The notes beneath the pieces were generated by a model, which was not told the origin of the DNA, searched no databases, and worked only from the letters and a program-made list of their open reading frames with translations. 64,000 nucleotides of DNA from DASZVB01 sp036272055 (GTDB lineage Bacteria; Myxococcota_A; Polyangia; Polyangiales; Polyangiaceae), in the NCBI GenBank assembly GCA_036272055.1, contig DATAZL010000116.1:1-64000 (forward strand). The letters run 5' to 3'. Position numbers and translations under genes: made by a program. Positions within the stretch are counted from its first letter, which is position 1; each line of letters begins with the position of its first letter. Positions 44,101-50,387 of this stretch are shown here, piece after piece.

Positions 44101-45544
44101 GCTCGGCCAGCCGCCTCGCTGCGGCAATTCGAGTGGACAGCTCCGGCTCGCGGCGGATGACGCCCTCGAGCGCCCTGGCGAGCGCCTTCGGCTCGGTGCC
44201 GTCCTGATAGAGCTCGACGAGCCGCGTTGCGATCGCGAGCCGTGATTCGTCACCGAGCCCCTGTTCGTCCGAGAACGGCTCGAGCGCGGCCCGCGCACGA
44301 CGGACGTCACCCTGCTTCGCGTAGAGATGCGCCACGTCGAGCGCCACCGCCGCGCGCACCGCGAGATCCTTCGTGCTCGCGATCGCCCGCGTGAGGAGCT
44401 TGGCCGCCTCGACCTCGCGGTGGAACGTCGTGCTCACCTCGATGTAGCGACTTCGCAGATCGGCGTCGGACGGGTCCCGCGCCACCAGCGGTTCGAGCAG
44501 CTCGAGAGCCCCGGCCGGATCGCCGAGGACGTCTTTTCTCAGGAGCGCGAGCCGCCGGTGAACCTCGGCGAGCCGCGGTGGGCGGGCGAGCTTGAGCTCG
44601 AGGGCGAGGGTGCTCGCTTCGTCCTCGAAGCGACCGAGACGGCGATAGGCGTCCGAGAGCAGTGGCGCGACGCGAGCCGCCGAGGGCCGGTTGTCGACCA
44701 GCGCCTCTGCGGCCTGGAGCGCCTCTTGCGCGATCGGATCGCGCGAGAGCAGCGCCTCGATGTGCGGCACCGCCTTTCCCGGATCGCGGAGCTCACCACG
44801 GTAGAGCACGATGAGACGGAACCGGTGATCGTCACCGGTGGCGTCCGTTCCGCGTCGCACGACGCCCTGCTCGAGCAGCTCGGCGAGATCGCGAAATCGC
44901 CGGCTCGAGGCGAAGAGCCGCTCCAGCGTCTCGAACGACGAGCGATCCTCGGGATCGAGCTCGATGATCCGACGGTGCGCGCGCACGACGTCGTCGGGGT
45001 TGCTCGGATACGCCTCGAAGAGCTCCACCGCGGCGCGAAGGAGCCGGAGCTCTTCCTTCGGGTCCTTGCTGCGGCCAGCCGAGTCGGCGTAGAGCTTCGC
45101 GAGACGACCGCCCTCCTGCGCACTCGCGAGGAGCGTCTCGAGCTGGTCGAAGATCTGCGCGTCGTCCGGCGCGAGCTGGGCGGCGCGTTCGGCGTAGGCG
45201 AGCGCGGCGTCGAGATCCGACGCAAAGTCGCCGAAGAAGCGCGACGCGGCGAGGAGCAGCTCCGCCTGCTTCGGCTTCTGGAGGAGCCGGGTGCGTCCCT
45301 CCTTCGCGATCCGCTCGTAGGCGGCGGCGAGGTTCTTCACGCGACCCTGTGAGAGCGCCGCGTCGTGAAGACGCGCGAACCACTCTCTCATCGGCTCGCC
45401 GGCGCTCAGGCCGGAGAGGAGCGCGTCGAGGATCCGTCCCTCGTCCTCGAGCGGTCGATCCAGCAACGCCGCCACCGACTCCGCACGCGGAGCTCGCAAA
45501 CTGGGGCGGATGCTCGGACGCTCGCCTGCGGGAGGGTCAGCCAT
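35114..45544 (-). CDS. Giant tetratricopeptide-repeat protein (3,476 residues)
   Basis: One uninterrupted reading frame of 10.4 kb. The whole protein is helical TPR-type repeats, with recurring units such as LGDPxAAVxxxERALxxDP and ALxALxxLYxxxGRxxELxxLL, and many LLEEL, LARxL and AAxLxEQ stretches. No signal peptide, membrane span or enzyme domain is visible; the N-terminus MADPPAGERPSIRPSLRAP is a short disordered lead. The last 90 residues form tidier TPRs (VAYYQMSKMAHAEGDIRKAR). Composition is rich in Ala, Leu, Glu and Arg. Likely a cytoplasmic scaffold that binds many partners; very long TPR proteins occur in myxobacteria but their roles are mostly unknown. Transcribed divergently from the Bax-inhibitor-like gene. 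Confidence 0.93.
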   Translation of the reverse strand: MADPPAGERPSIRPSLRAPRAESVAALLDRPLEDEGRILDALLSGLSAGEPMREWFARLHDAALSQGRVKNLAAAYERIAKEGRTRLLQKPKQAELLLAASRFFGDFASDLDAALAYAERAAQLAPDDAQIFDQLETLLASAQEGGRLAKLYADSAGRSKDPKEELRLLRAAVELFEAYPSNPDDVVRAHRRIIELDPEDRSSFETLERLFASSRRFRDLAELLEQGVVRRGTDATGDDHRFRLIVLYRGELRDPGKAVPHIEALLSRDPIAQEALQAAEALVDNRPSAARVAPLLSDAYRRLGRFEDEASTLALELKLARPPRLAEVHRRLALLRKDVLGDPAGALELLEPLVARDPSDADLRSRYIEVSTTFHREVEAAKLLTRAIASTKDLAVRAAVALDVAHLYAKQGDVRRARAALEPFSDEQGLGDESRLAIATRLVELYQDGTEPKALARALEGVIRREPELSTRIAAARRLAELCQGPVDDPALAVVAWRALIASPRAEEALDRLEALFGATGDDAGLVEVLMQRASRTTDREKARGLAFRAAELRAARAPDRARAIEAFRDVLGGFGPSHDALERLAALLEQQREFRELAATLALLAEHSQPAERPRVLARLGRTRLEELGDPLGALEAIRGALGVDPREPNARRVAEKMLAEGGHRLDALALLEPLYRAEGSHAGVVRILEARAALGSDSTRRLADLDEAYTVAEQHLSEPNRLLDIAGHGLAEAAHGRWAEVPWWLERFRAAALRAGNPARRAELLAEAVRGVAIDRGVAVELIRETAEAQVAAGDVAHAIAAYRSLLAFEPSSPDLLRRIDELLAEQGSPEERVALYRAALSGAGDDARRRELLHTISRIQRRDLGDVTGAVATLSELVRLSPEDLAVHAALVDALESLGDAKGLVAELRRAATLLSGERRAALVLRLSRAEVKLGLGRDALEHYRSILLSDELPSDAFDELTSLAAELDDLDVLSDVLERQVERTTDERERLHALERLGDVQARRDPALAAATFRRAARAARDLEGERPTAIRLNERLVADGPADREAARFLFEAYAAESDFERAERAFTVLVGADGGNDAIDALLAAEDAALAAGAAARLVSMASAATEATSPDALRRRRELMGLSARALASSGATHSGAARAFRDLVETYGEAQDADAFRRFLDRVEPSVVPADERRWLFEWRAGHAVDKAPVFVEWAEAEERLMNDHARAAKAYEAALELDPSHADALNALVRLETRAGRAKVLLGVLESLRGRLAKGEAIEVDLRIAALLVEHLDRPEEALPILHDALARTPDHAEAIRVARAALGARPGNRDFALLLEGSAAAAEGETGKVLLESLLEETRGVDGLADARVRWHERLVDLLSSEPERALARAVVAAEELPAREGLWDAAERLARRVGDPRGVADAYARVLGSPLDPALGEAIGRRIVEFHEEWFDEPATVERLLERVLSISPRARWALDRIKLSYNAEARWDELFGLYDRAIDGAVDDRELDDLLDEAAVAAKDLANEPARAIGYLERLFARKGEPKIESMLERLYERTGRTRQLIALLEKRLGAVAGRELARIERRLAGLYLDLGEAKSGFDYVEKALVVEPDRPEAYELLERLVRLPSTPPPSSSGRKARKRAPRDVRHDAVKLLDTHFRGTSDGAGLARTLEAATELATSRADRITLLDELVMLYLERLDDPERALNHSMTLVRLAPSERGQRERLAALASRLGAEERRGAHLVEVAETADAPTALSLLREAGSVFTEHGKLEHARAAYHRAFAACAGDEKAELDVARALEQVLSDLGLARERCDVLERIVALESDPVTKKNARGVIGQIAFEELADVERSARAYRARVEDDPADLEALDGLERVFDSARRHEELVEVLRARSRLVVPAAARKDRVRIARLQAGELGDPAAAVDTWLAVRVDFGADEESFAALCALFETSARWDELAATVELAAERVRGERRTELFRTLGDLHRDRTAKPIDAVEAYVRAGDFERALTALDVLTDRALAIAVASRLLELCIEAWDDVDDVRGPAVVRAAAVSVETLVRRYLEAGEVERVVETELLAASLPFERAERRRHKRDAAWTSCDRLEQPERAIRILEELFAEDPADEVASASVTRFARLLSEAGRKSELALLWEQQARCRAETPDRVSAALLWARAAAIWETELGNVDRAVAAYRQGAAIGGEASLEALARIYSEQKSWRAAATTLEWLVAQSSREELAVRSLRLADCYLALGQWERAQARLEFAATTAMDASEVRRRLSELYRANGAWAPLAELLVAEAERAADDRSRLALLREAASLHSSERGDPASAVPLLERAVEIDPEEPALRLSLSDALRASGRYDAAAAVLRAQIERYGHRRPKDRALVHLFLARVSLTRGDRSEALTELELGAKINPAHAGILHELGRVALSEGKLARAESTYRALLLVLRKPEGDPGDSPARAEIYLDLSDIAALQGSHERAAELVESAFETALDSPVEAEALELALRKSGRVELLSRAIESRVRTAPEPAIAARALSDLVLLHAERASVGTAEPTAPRIGREAEHIHRDLEARSVHDAGAWEALAQVYEWLGDADGEASALERRVEALLRGEGPLDVEPVLRLARLRLGDPARRDEAVALVERALDAGADSTRAWELLYDPAVTSAGHRGVLRLLERIAREPGRERAFVEIAVLEASAGSLGAAALRDAASLASELGDEASRVAMLEGAAANGAASYTDVERGWLFEELARVLARQRRFPEAAELFESAAELASGKRARALFVEAASVAERELGDLARAARAYETALENDPADRSAWEPLLDVYRKQGDRGRIISLIGATAPLVDSPRDRGRLRLEEATLMLEDPERTDDAVRLLEAIVEEDATMVAAAELLATLFERQGRLGELVELVRNQLERARANADGEGAEGLSLKLGALLERSGDREGGLDVYRSVLDFNGACREALRAVVRLEDVPSREAALADAVERLIAAEEPGRVAPLATRLVALRSSAGDPELLERALVIACAKSPLDGSVREPLVARYVERGEWARAAEVLFRAFEAEPRDLPLLLRAAEAFERGALPERAVEALSAYGDDTDQPELHLERARLFVLLGAPGAAIDAFRAAHSAGARAEELLAALGAAVAASQGDVAADFTLELVGVLESVGETATARERLGALLKEQPRHRDALRKLASISAAEARWDETAATYRRLIPLEEGDSLVGAALNLADACEQSGRLADARGGLERALVSLPDNAELRARLRQIYERTGASRELAELLVREARGQVDRTVRASLLTRAAELLLERNESSKAIAVLEDVRQESPDSVLGAVLYARALASTGRPGEAMGALEEVLAVHRGRRYRELSLVHGEISNIHLEAGDLSKALDALSRAFELDMRNGDLAMQLAHLALDVDDKTTAAKALRAITMMKLRQPGGAEGASAESKAVAYYQMSKMAHAEGDIRKARLMASKAVGENPAHKEAQELLRELKTA

Positions 45545-45725
45545 GCTTGGTTCGAAACCCGCCGCGCCGCGCCTGGCGCAGGAGCCGAGCCAAACAACTT
45601 ACTCTCATGAAACCTTCCACCAAAGCCCCTCGGAAAGTATCGAGAATGTCACTAGTCGGATGAACAGGAAAATCGGACGCTTGCCCCTTTCGCGAGCCCC
45701 ACCGCGGTGCCACATTGCCGACATC

Positions 45726-46436
45726 ATGAGCCAGCCATTCGACGTCCGTTATTCGGGTGCCGCTCGCGCGAGCATCGTCGACCGGCGCGCCCGGTTCATC
45801 GTCCGAACGTATAACCATCTGTTCGCAGCCATCGTGGCGTTCGCGGCGATCGAGTTCGCGCTCTTCAGTAGCGGCGCGGCCCAATCCATCGTCCAGGTGA
45901 TGTTCGGCCTGAACTGGCTGATCATCCTCGGCGCCTTCATGGGCGTGAGCTGGCTATCGAGCCACTTCGCGAACTCGGCGACGAGCAAGGGTGCCCAGTA
46001 CGCTGGGCTCGCCGGCTACGTCGTCGCCGAGTCGATCATCTTCGTGCCCCTCCTTTACGTGGCGAACCGCTTCGCCCCGGGCACGATCCAGAGCGCCGGC
46101 ATCGTGACGATGCTCGGGTTCGGTGGCCTCAGCGCCGTCGCGTTCATCACGCGGAAGGACTTCTCGTTCCTTCGCGGCGTGCTCTTCTGGGGCGGCATCG
46201 TCGCCGTTGTGGCGATCGTCGCGGGCGCCATCTTCGGGTTCCAGCTCGGGACGTTCTTCTCCGTCGCGATGGTCGCCTTCGCTGGCGCCGCCATCCTGTA
46301 CGACACGTCGAACGTGCTGCATCACTTCCCCGAGGATCGTTATGTGGGCGCAGCCCTCCAGCTCTTCTCGTCCGTCGCCCTGATGTTCTGGTACGTCCTC
46401 CGGCTCATGATGAGCCTGCAGAGCTCCAAGAACTGA
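45726..46436 (+). CDS. Bax inhibitor-1/YccA family membrane protein
   Basis: A 236-residue protein with about seven hydrophobic segments. The C-terminal signature AAILYDTSNVLHHFPEDRYVGAALQL contains the acidic residues that in the family control a pH-sensitive calcium leak. I chose ATG 45726 (MSQPFDVRYSG), which gives a normal length; the frame is open back to 45510 but overlaps the giant TPR gene on the other strand. Bacterial members are inner-membrane proteins linked to membrane-protein quality control (YccA) or ion leak. Ends 6 bp from the convergent ppk2 gene. Confidence 0.9.
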   Translation: MSQPFDVRYSGAARASIVDRRARFIVRTYNHLFAAIVAFAAIEFALFSSGAAQSIVQVMFGLNWLIILGAFMGVSWLSSHFANSATSKGAQYAGLAGYVVAESIIFVPLLYVANRFAPGTIQSAGIVTMLGFGGLSAVAFITRKDFSFLRGVLFWGGIVAVVAIVAGAIFGFQLGTFFSVAMVAFAGAAILYDTSNVLHHFPEDRYVGAALQLFSSVALMFWYVLRLMMSLQSSKN

Positions 46437-46442
46437 GCGCCG

Positions 46443-47282
46443 CTAGCCTCTGTCCTCTTTCTCGAGCTCCTTCAGCGCTTCGCGGCCGAGCTTTCCCTTC
46501 TCGGTCAGCGTGTCCACCCATTCGTCCTTGTGGGGGCGCAGCACCTGCACGATCGCCTGAGCGATTGACAGGTTGCGGTACCATTTCGAGTCGGCCGGGA
46601 CGATGTGCCACGGCGCGAGCTCGGTCGAGCAGCGCTTGAACACATCCTCGTACGCCTGGCTGTACTCGCTCCAGTAGCGCCGCTCCTTCCAGTCGCCTGG
46701 ATTCAACTTCCAGGCCTTGGCCGCGTCCTTCTCGCGATCGAGCAGGCGCGCGCGCTGCTCGTCCTTCGAAATATGGAGAAAGAACTTAAGGACGATGCAT
46801 CCCTCTTGAGAGAGCATCGTCTCGAAATCGACGATGTGCTCGTACCGGGGTCGCCACACCGATTCCTTCACGAGATCGTGCACGCGAACGACCAGCACGT
46901 CTTCGTAGTGCGAGCGGTTGAAGATGGAGAACTCGCCCTTCCGCGGGGCGTGCTTGTGTACCCGCCACAGGAAGTCGTGCTGTAGCTCTTCTTCGGTCGG
47001 TGGTCCGAAGCTCACCACCTGGACGCCGCGGGGGTTCAGCGAACCGACGACGCGCTTGATCGCGCCGTCCTTGCCCGCGGTGTCACGACCCTGGAGCACG
47101 ACGAGCACTCCGTGCTGTCGCGCTCCCCACATGAGCTCCTGCAGCTCACCGAGCTCTTCCTCGAGCTCGGCGAGCTCGGCGTTAGCATCGTCGCGATCGA
47201 TGTCTTTCGGTGGCCGGGTGGATATGTCGTCGAGAGAGACGCGTTTTCCCGGTTCCACGCGGATGGCGTGCGTACGCTTCAT
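46443..47282 (-). CDS. ppk2: Polyphosphate kinase 2 family protein
   Basis: A 279-residue P-loop kinase that moves phosphate between polyphosphate and nucleotides. Walker A is GRDTAGKDG (65-73), the lid region includes NPRGVQVVSFGPPTEEE, and Walker B-type FNRSHYEDVLVVRVH carries the catalytic acidic residue. VLKFFLHISKDEQRARLLDRE and WKERRYWSEYSQAYEDVF are family-conserved. One-domain length suggests class I or III; the nucleotide preference (ADP or AMP) cannot be fixed by eye. It stands 30 bp downstream of the small acidic protein gene on the same strand. Confidence 0.92.
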   Translation of the reverse strand: MKRTHAIRVEPGKRVSLDDISTRPPKDIDRDDANAELAELEEELGELQELMWGARQHGVLVVLQGRDTAGKDGAIKRVVGSLNPRGVQVVSFGPPTEEELQHDFLWRVHKHAPRKGEFSIFNRSHYEDVLVVRVHDLVKESVWRPRYEHIVDFETMLSQEGCIVLKFFLHISKDEQRARLLDREKDAAKAWKLNPGDWKERRYWSEYSQAYEDVFKRCSTELAPWHIVPADSKWYRNLSIAQAIVQVLRPHKDEWVDTLTEKGKLGREALKELEKEDRG

Positions 47283-47312
47283 GCTGTCGACGATAGCCGC
47301 TCGGCGGTTCGG

Positions 47313-47723
47313 CTATCCACCCGACGTCTTGGGGAACGGTTCGCGCGTCGCCCCGGCGATGTTCGATTCGTCCGTGCCTTGGGCGAACTCCTCGGCTGCG
47401 GCGGTCTCGACGAAGGGACCGCCGGTCTCCTCCTCAGAGTTTTCGTCCATCGCGTCGGGCAGCATGTCTTCACCCGACGTCATGTTACTCACTGCGCCCT
47501 CACCGAATTCCTCGGCGATGGCCTCTTGCGAGCGGTGACCCTTCACGAAACCGCGGTCGTCGTCGTGCTCGTGGGCCTCTCGCGACAACTCCAGTAGCCG
47601 CGCAGCGTGCGCGGGATCGACGTGCCCCGAGCCGTCGATGCGCCGGACCGGACCCTTGGCTGGCTGAGCGGCGGGCTTCGCCGCGGCGGGTCGATTTGCG
47701 TCCTTCTTCGGTTCCTTGCTCAT
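47313..47723 (-). CDS. Small acidic hypothetical protein
   Basis: A 136-residue protein from ATG 47723, with AAGGAG six bases before it. The N-terminus is Lys/Ala/Pro-rich, the middle (ARLLELSREAHEHDDDRGF) helical, and the C-terminal half strongly acidic and Gly/Thr-rich (EEFGEGAVSN, GEDMLPDAMDEN, TREPFPKTSGG). No signal peptide or membrane span. The frame is open upstream to 47936 but that part overlaps the aldehyde dehydrogenase 3' end and lacks a ribosome-binding site. Looks like a small conserved soluble protein; no function can be given. Shares strand and close spacing with ppk2. Confidence 0.7.
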   Translation of the reverse strand: MSKEPKKDANRPAAAKPAAQPAKGPVRRIDGSGHVDPAHAARLLELSREAHEHDDDRGFVKGHRSQEAIAEEFGEGAVSNMTSGEDMLPDAMDENSEEETGGPFVETAAAEEFAQGTDESNIAGATREPFPKTSGG

Positions 47724-47884
47724 GGTGTCTCCTTGGGGCTTCGATTGCGCGTAACGCCCCCCGGGGGGAGCTGCCAGCGCTGTTGCACGGATTCGACTCC
47801 GTCCCTGGGAGCCTGCGAAAAGCGTGCCTTGGGGCACCCGGTCACGTCGATTTTTCGGAAGCGGGCGCCCAACTTTGCCCCGTC

Positions 47885-49297
47885 TCAGGGCTGGTCGAGG
47901 ATCATGTTCGTGATGGCGGCGAGCGGCTCGCCCCACGGGGGTCGCATCATCTCCCAGGCGTTCATCGCGCCGCGCCGGAAGACGGCGCGCGCGTGCGAGA
48001 ACGTCTGGAAGCCCTCGTAGCCATGATGAGCGCCCATGCCGCTCGTCCCGATGCCGCCGAACGGCAACGACGGGAGCGACGCATGCGTGGCGATGGCGTT
48101 GACGCAGGCGCCGCCCGACGTGGTGCGTGCGAGCACGTCGTCGGCCGCGTTCGCATCGTCGGTGAAGACGTACAAGGCGAGCGGCCGGTCACGCTCGTTG
48201 ACGTAAGCGATCGCGTCGTCGACGGTGCGATACGTCACGATCGGCAAGATCGGGCCGAAGATCTCCTCTTGCATGAGCTTCAGATCGTCGGGCGGATCTA
48301 TGACCAGCGTGAAAGGGATCGTGCGATTGGCGCGTATCGGGCGCTCGTTGCCGAGCGGGATCACGCGCGCGCCGCGCTCGGTCGCCTCGGCGAGATAGCC
48401 GATGAGACGATCGAAGTGACGCTCGCTGATGATGCCGGTCGACGAGGGTCCGTCCACGAAGCTCGGGAACATGCTCGCGAAGAGACCCTGCATCTCCGAG
48501 ATCATCGACTCGAGCGCCGTCGCGGGACAGAGCACGTAGTCGGTGTTGATGCACACCTGTCCGCTCTTCACCGCCTTCACGGCGAGGATCTCCGAATACG
48601 TGTCCGCGTTGGTGCGATCCGGGAGGACGATGGTCGGACACTTGCCGCCGAGCTCGAGCGTCACTGGCGTCAGGTTCGCCGCCGCCGCGGCCATCACCAC
48701 GCGACCCACCGCGGGATTGCCGGTGTACATCAGGTGATCCCACGGCATCCCTGCGAAGCCCTTCGCGAGCTCGACGTCACCGCACACGACGGCCACCAGA
48801 TCCGGATCGAAGCACTCCTTCACGGCAAGGCTCACGAGCTCGGCGCAGTGCGGAGCGCACTCCGAGGGCTTCACGATGGCGCGGTTACCCGCCGCGAGGA
48901 TGTCGACGAGTGGTCCGAGCGAGATGTCGATGGGGAAGTTCCACGGCGCCATGTTCCCGACCACGCCCTTCGGCTGATAGCGAACGTAAGCGCGCGCATC
49001 CCCGAGAAGCGGATCGACCTCGCGAGGGACGGGCTCCATCCATTTCTCGAGGTGATCGGAAGTGAAGCGAATACGTCCCAGAACGCCGCCGAGCTCCCAG
49101 AGGAGGCCGATGCTCGGGTCGTGACTGCCGAAATCGGCAGCGAGCGCGGCGGGGACCTTGTCGCGCACGAACGCGCAGGCCGAACGAAGCCCGAGCAGGT
49201 TCTTCCGCCGTTCGTCGACGGTCGGATACGACGCTAGCGCGAAGGCTTTTCGCTGGGCGGCGAGGCGAGTCCGGAGCTCATCGAGGGCGTCGGGCAT
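47885..49297 (-). CDS. Aldehyde dehydrogenase family protein (coniferyl-aldehyde type)
   Basis: A 470-residue NAD(P)-dependent aldehyde dehydrogenase. The fold signatures PKGVVGNMAPWNFPID and AGNRAIVKPSE are in place; the general base is Glu215 (TLELGGK), the catalytic nucleophile Cys249 (SGQVCINTDYVLCP), and QEEIFGPILPI follows. The short N-terminus and the tail PFGGIGTSGMGAHHGYEGFQTFSHARAV resemble class 3 ALDH and coniferyl-aldehyde dehydrogenases. Substrate is unproven. Not preceded closely by another gene on its strand; the OmpA-like gene ends 31 bp upstream and could be co-transcribed. Confidence 0.92.
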   Translation of the reverse strand: MPDALDELRTRLAAQRKAFALASYPTVDERRKNLLGLRSACAFVRDKVPAALAADFGSHDPSIGLLWELGGVLGRIRFTSDHLEKWMEPVPREVDPLLGDARAYVRYQPKGVVGNMAPWNFPIDISLGPLVDILAAGNRAIVKPSECAPHCAELVSLAVKECFDPDLVAVVCGDVELAKGFAGMPWDHLMYTGNPAVGRVVMAAAAANLTPVTLELGGKCPTIVLPDRTNADTYSEILAVKAVKSGQVCINTDYVLCPATALESMISEMQGLFASMFPSFVDGPSSTGIISERHFDRLIGYLAEATERGARVIPLGNERPIRANRTIPFTLVIDPPDDLKLMQEEIFGPILPIVTYRTVDDAIAYVNERDRPLALYVFTDDANAADDVLARTTSGGACVNAIATHASLPSLPFGGIGTSGMGAHHGYEGFQTFSHARAVFRRGAMNAWEMMRPPWGEPLAAITNMILDQP

Positions 49298-49328
49298 TCC
49301 CCGACGCTACTACGCCGCCGGTGCGGAA

Positions 49329-50078
49329 TCAGTGCGCGTCCAGAGACGCGACGTCGAGCTCGAGGACGTCGCCCGCGAGCGCGGCGTCGCCCGTCGACGA
49401 GGGCTGAGCGAAACCCGCGGAAAGAATTCGGGTGCCGGGCACGGCGCACTTCTCTTCCATCGCACGCGCGGCCGACGTGGCGCGCGCCGCGGCTTGCTCA
49501 CGTGGACCCGGACCGGCTGCGTCCGCATGCGCGACGAAATCGCCGACCCGGTAACTCAGCGTCCCGGCGGAGCTCATGACCTTCACGACGGCGCAAAGGA
49601 CGGCTTTTCCAGCCTCCGTGATTTCCGCGCCCTGCATACGGACCAGCCCGGGCGGCAGGAGAACGGCCGCGCCGTCGGCGCGCGCCGTGACGGCGAGGTG
49701 GGATTTCGCGTAGGCGGCGAGCTTCGTGTTCAGCACTTCACGAAGCTTGCTGCCCTGCTCGAGCTCCGCCTTTTGACGAGCCGCTTGCTGGCCACTCTGG
49801 GCCTGAAGCTGGCTGCGGTCGGATTCCGCGGCGGCGAGGTCCGCTTTGAGCTTCTTCACCTCGGCGTCGTCGACGTCGGCGTGCTTCTGCAGAGCGGCGA
49901 ACTGATCGGTCAGCGCCTTGTGCGCGCGATGAAGTGGCAAATAATAGGCCGCTCCCGCCGTCAGGGCCCCGACGAAGAAGATCCCGATGAGCCACCGAAG
50001 CAGCCCTGACCAGAATCCGCTGCCGCTCGATCGCGCGAGCATGTCGTCGTCGAGGGCGCTCTCCCATCCTTTTGCCAT
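49329..50078 (-). CDS. OmpA/MotB-like membrane protein with coiled coil
   Basis: A 249-residue protein. A basic-acidic N-terminus leads to one membrane span (about 22-46), then a heptad-rich coiled coil (about 50-115, KKLKADLAAAESDRSQLQAQ). The C-terminal domain (about 118-245) follows the OmpA/MotB pattern: a VLLPPGLVRMQGAEITEAGKAVL strand-helix, GDFVAHADAAG in place of the GHTD strand, a helix with ARATSAARAM, and TRILSAGFAQP. The peptidoglycan-binding Asp/Arg residues are only partly conserved, so binding is uncertain. Start ATG 50078 lies 22 bp from a perfect palindromic site. Confidence 0.75.
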   Translation of the reverse strand: MAKGWESALDDDMLARSSGSGFWSGLLRWLIGIFFVGALTAGAAYYLPLHRAHKALTDQFAALQKHADVDDAEVKKLKADLAAAESDRSQLQAQSGQQAARQKAELEQGSKLREVLNTKLAAYAKSHLAVTARADGAAVLLPPGLVRMQGAEITEAGKAVLCAVVKVMSSAGTLSYRVGDFVAHADAAGPGPREQAAARATSAARAMEEKCAVPGTRILSAGFAQPSSTGDAALAGDVLELDVASLDAH

Positions 50079-50387
50079 CGTTCAGGCCTCCCGAGCGTGA
50101 GTATACGGGCCACGCCGTATACGACCAACCGCGCCGGCTTCCTCGCGTCAGAAGCGTCAGAAAATGGCAACGCCGGACAACTCGCGCGAGGCCGCACGAC
50201 GCATCGAGACGAACTCGATGACCGGCACGCGTTGCAGCGGGAAGACAAATTTCTTCTGGCTGCGCGGGCGCGAAGAATCGTTATGATTCTCGTCTGGGCT
50301 AATTAGCCTCACTCGAACAGTCGGCTCACCCCTCACCGAGCGCGAAGGGGAATAGAGAGCCGGCTTTTGCATCGGAAGGTCCACTCG
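50079..50387. promoter_or_regulatory. Divergent regulatory region with three inverted repeats
   Basis: Between the OmpA-like gene (-) and the GYF protein gene (+). GTATACGG-6 nt-CCGTATAC (50101-50122) is a perfect dyad suited to a dimeric regulator and lies 22 bp before the minus-strand start. GAATC-GTTAT-GATTC (50275-50289) and the 12-bp palindrome GGCTAATTAGCC (50297-50308) fall in a locally AT-rich patch about 80-110 bp before the plus-strand start. No gene is supportable here. Confidence 0.5.

Noticed and set aside
36038..44245. Four long plus-strand open frames (up to 716 codons) opposite the giant TPR gene
   Set aside because: They mirror the repetitive GC-biased TPR codons, have Arg/Glu/Leu/Gly-dominated composition with no recognisable motif, and the TPR frame on the other strand explains the region.
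50097..50306. A 69-codon plus-strand frame in the OmpA-like/GYF intergenic region
   Set aside because: It runs through three palindromes, has no ribosome-binding site and no recognisable protein features.
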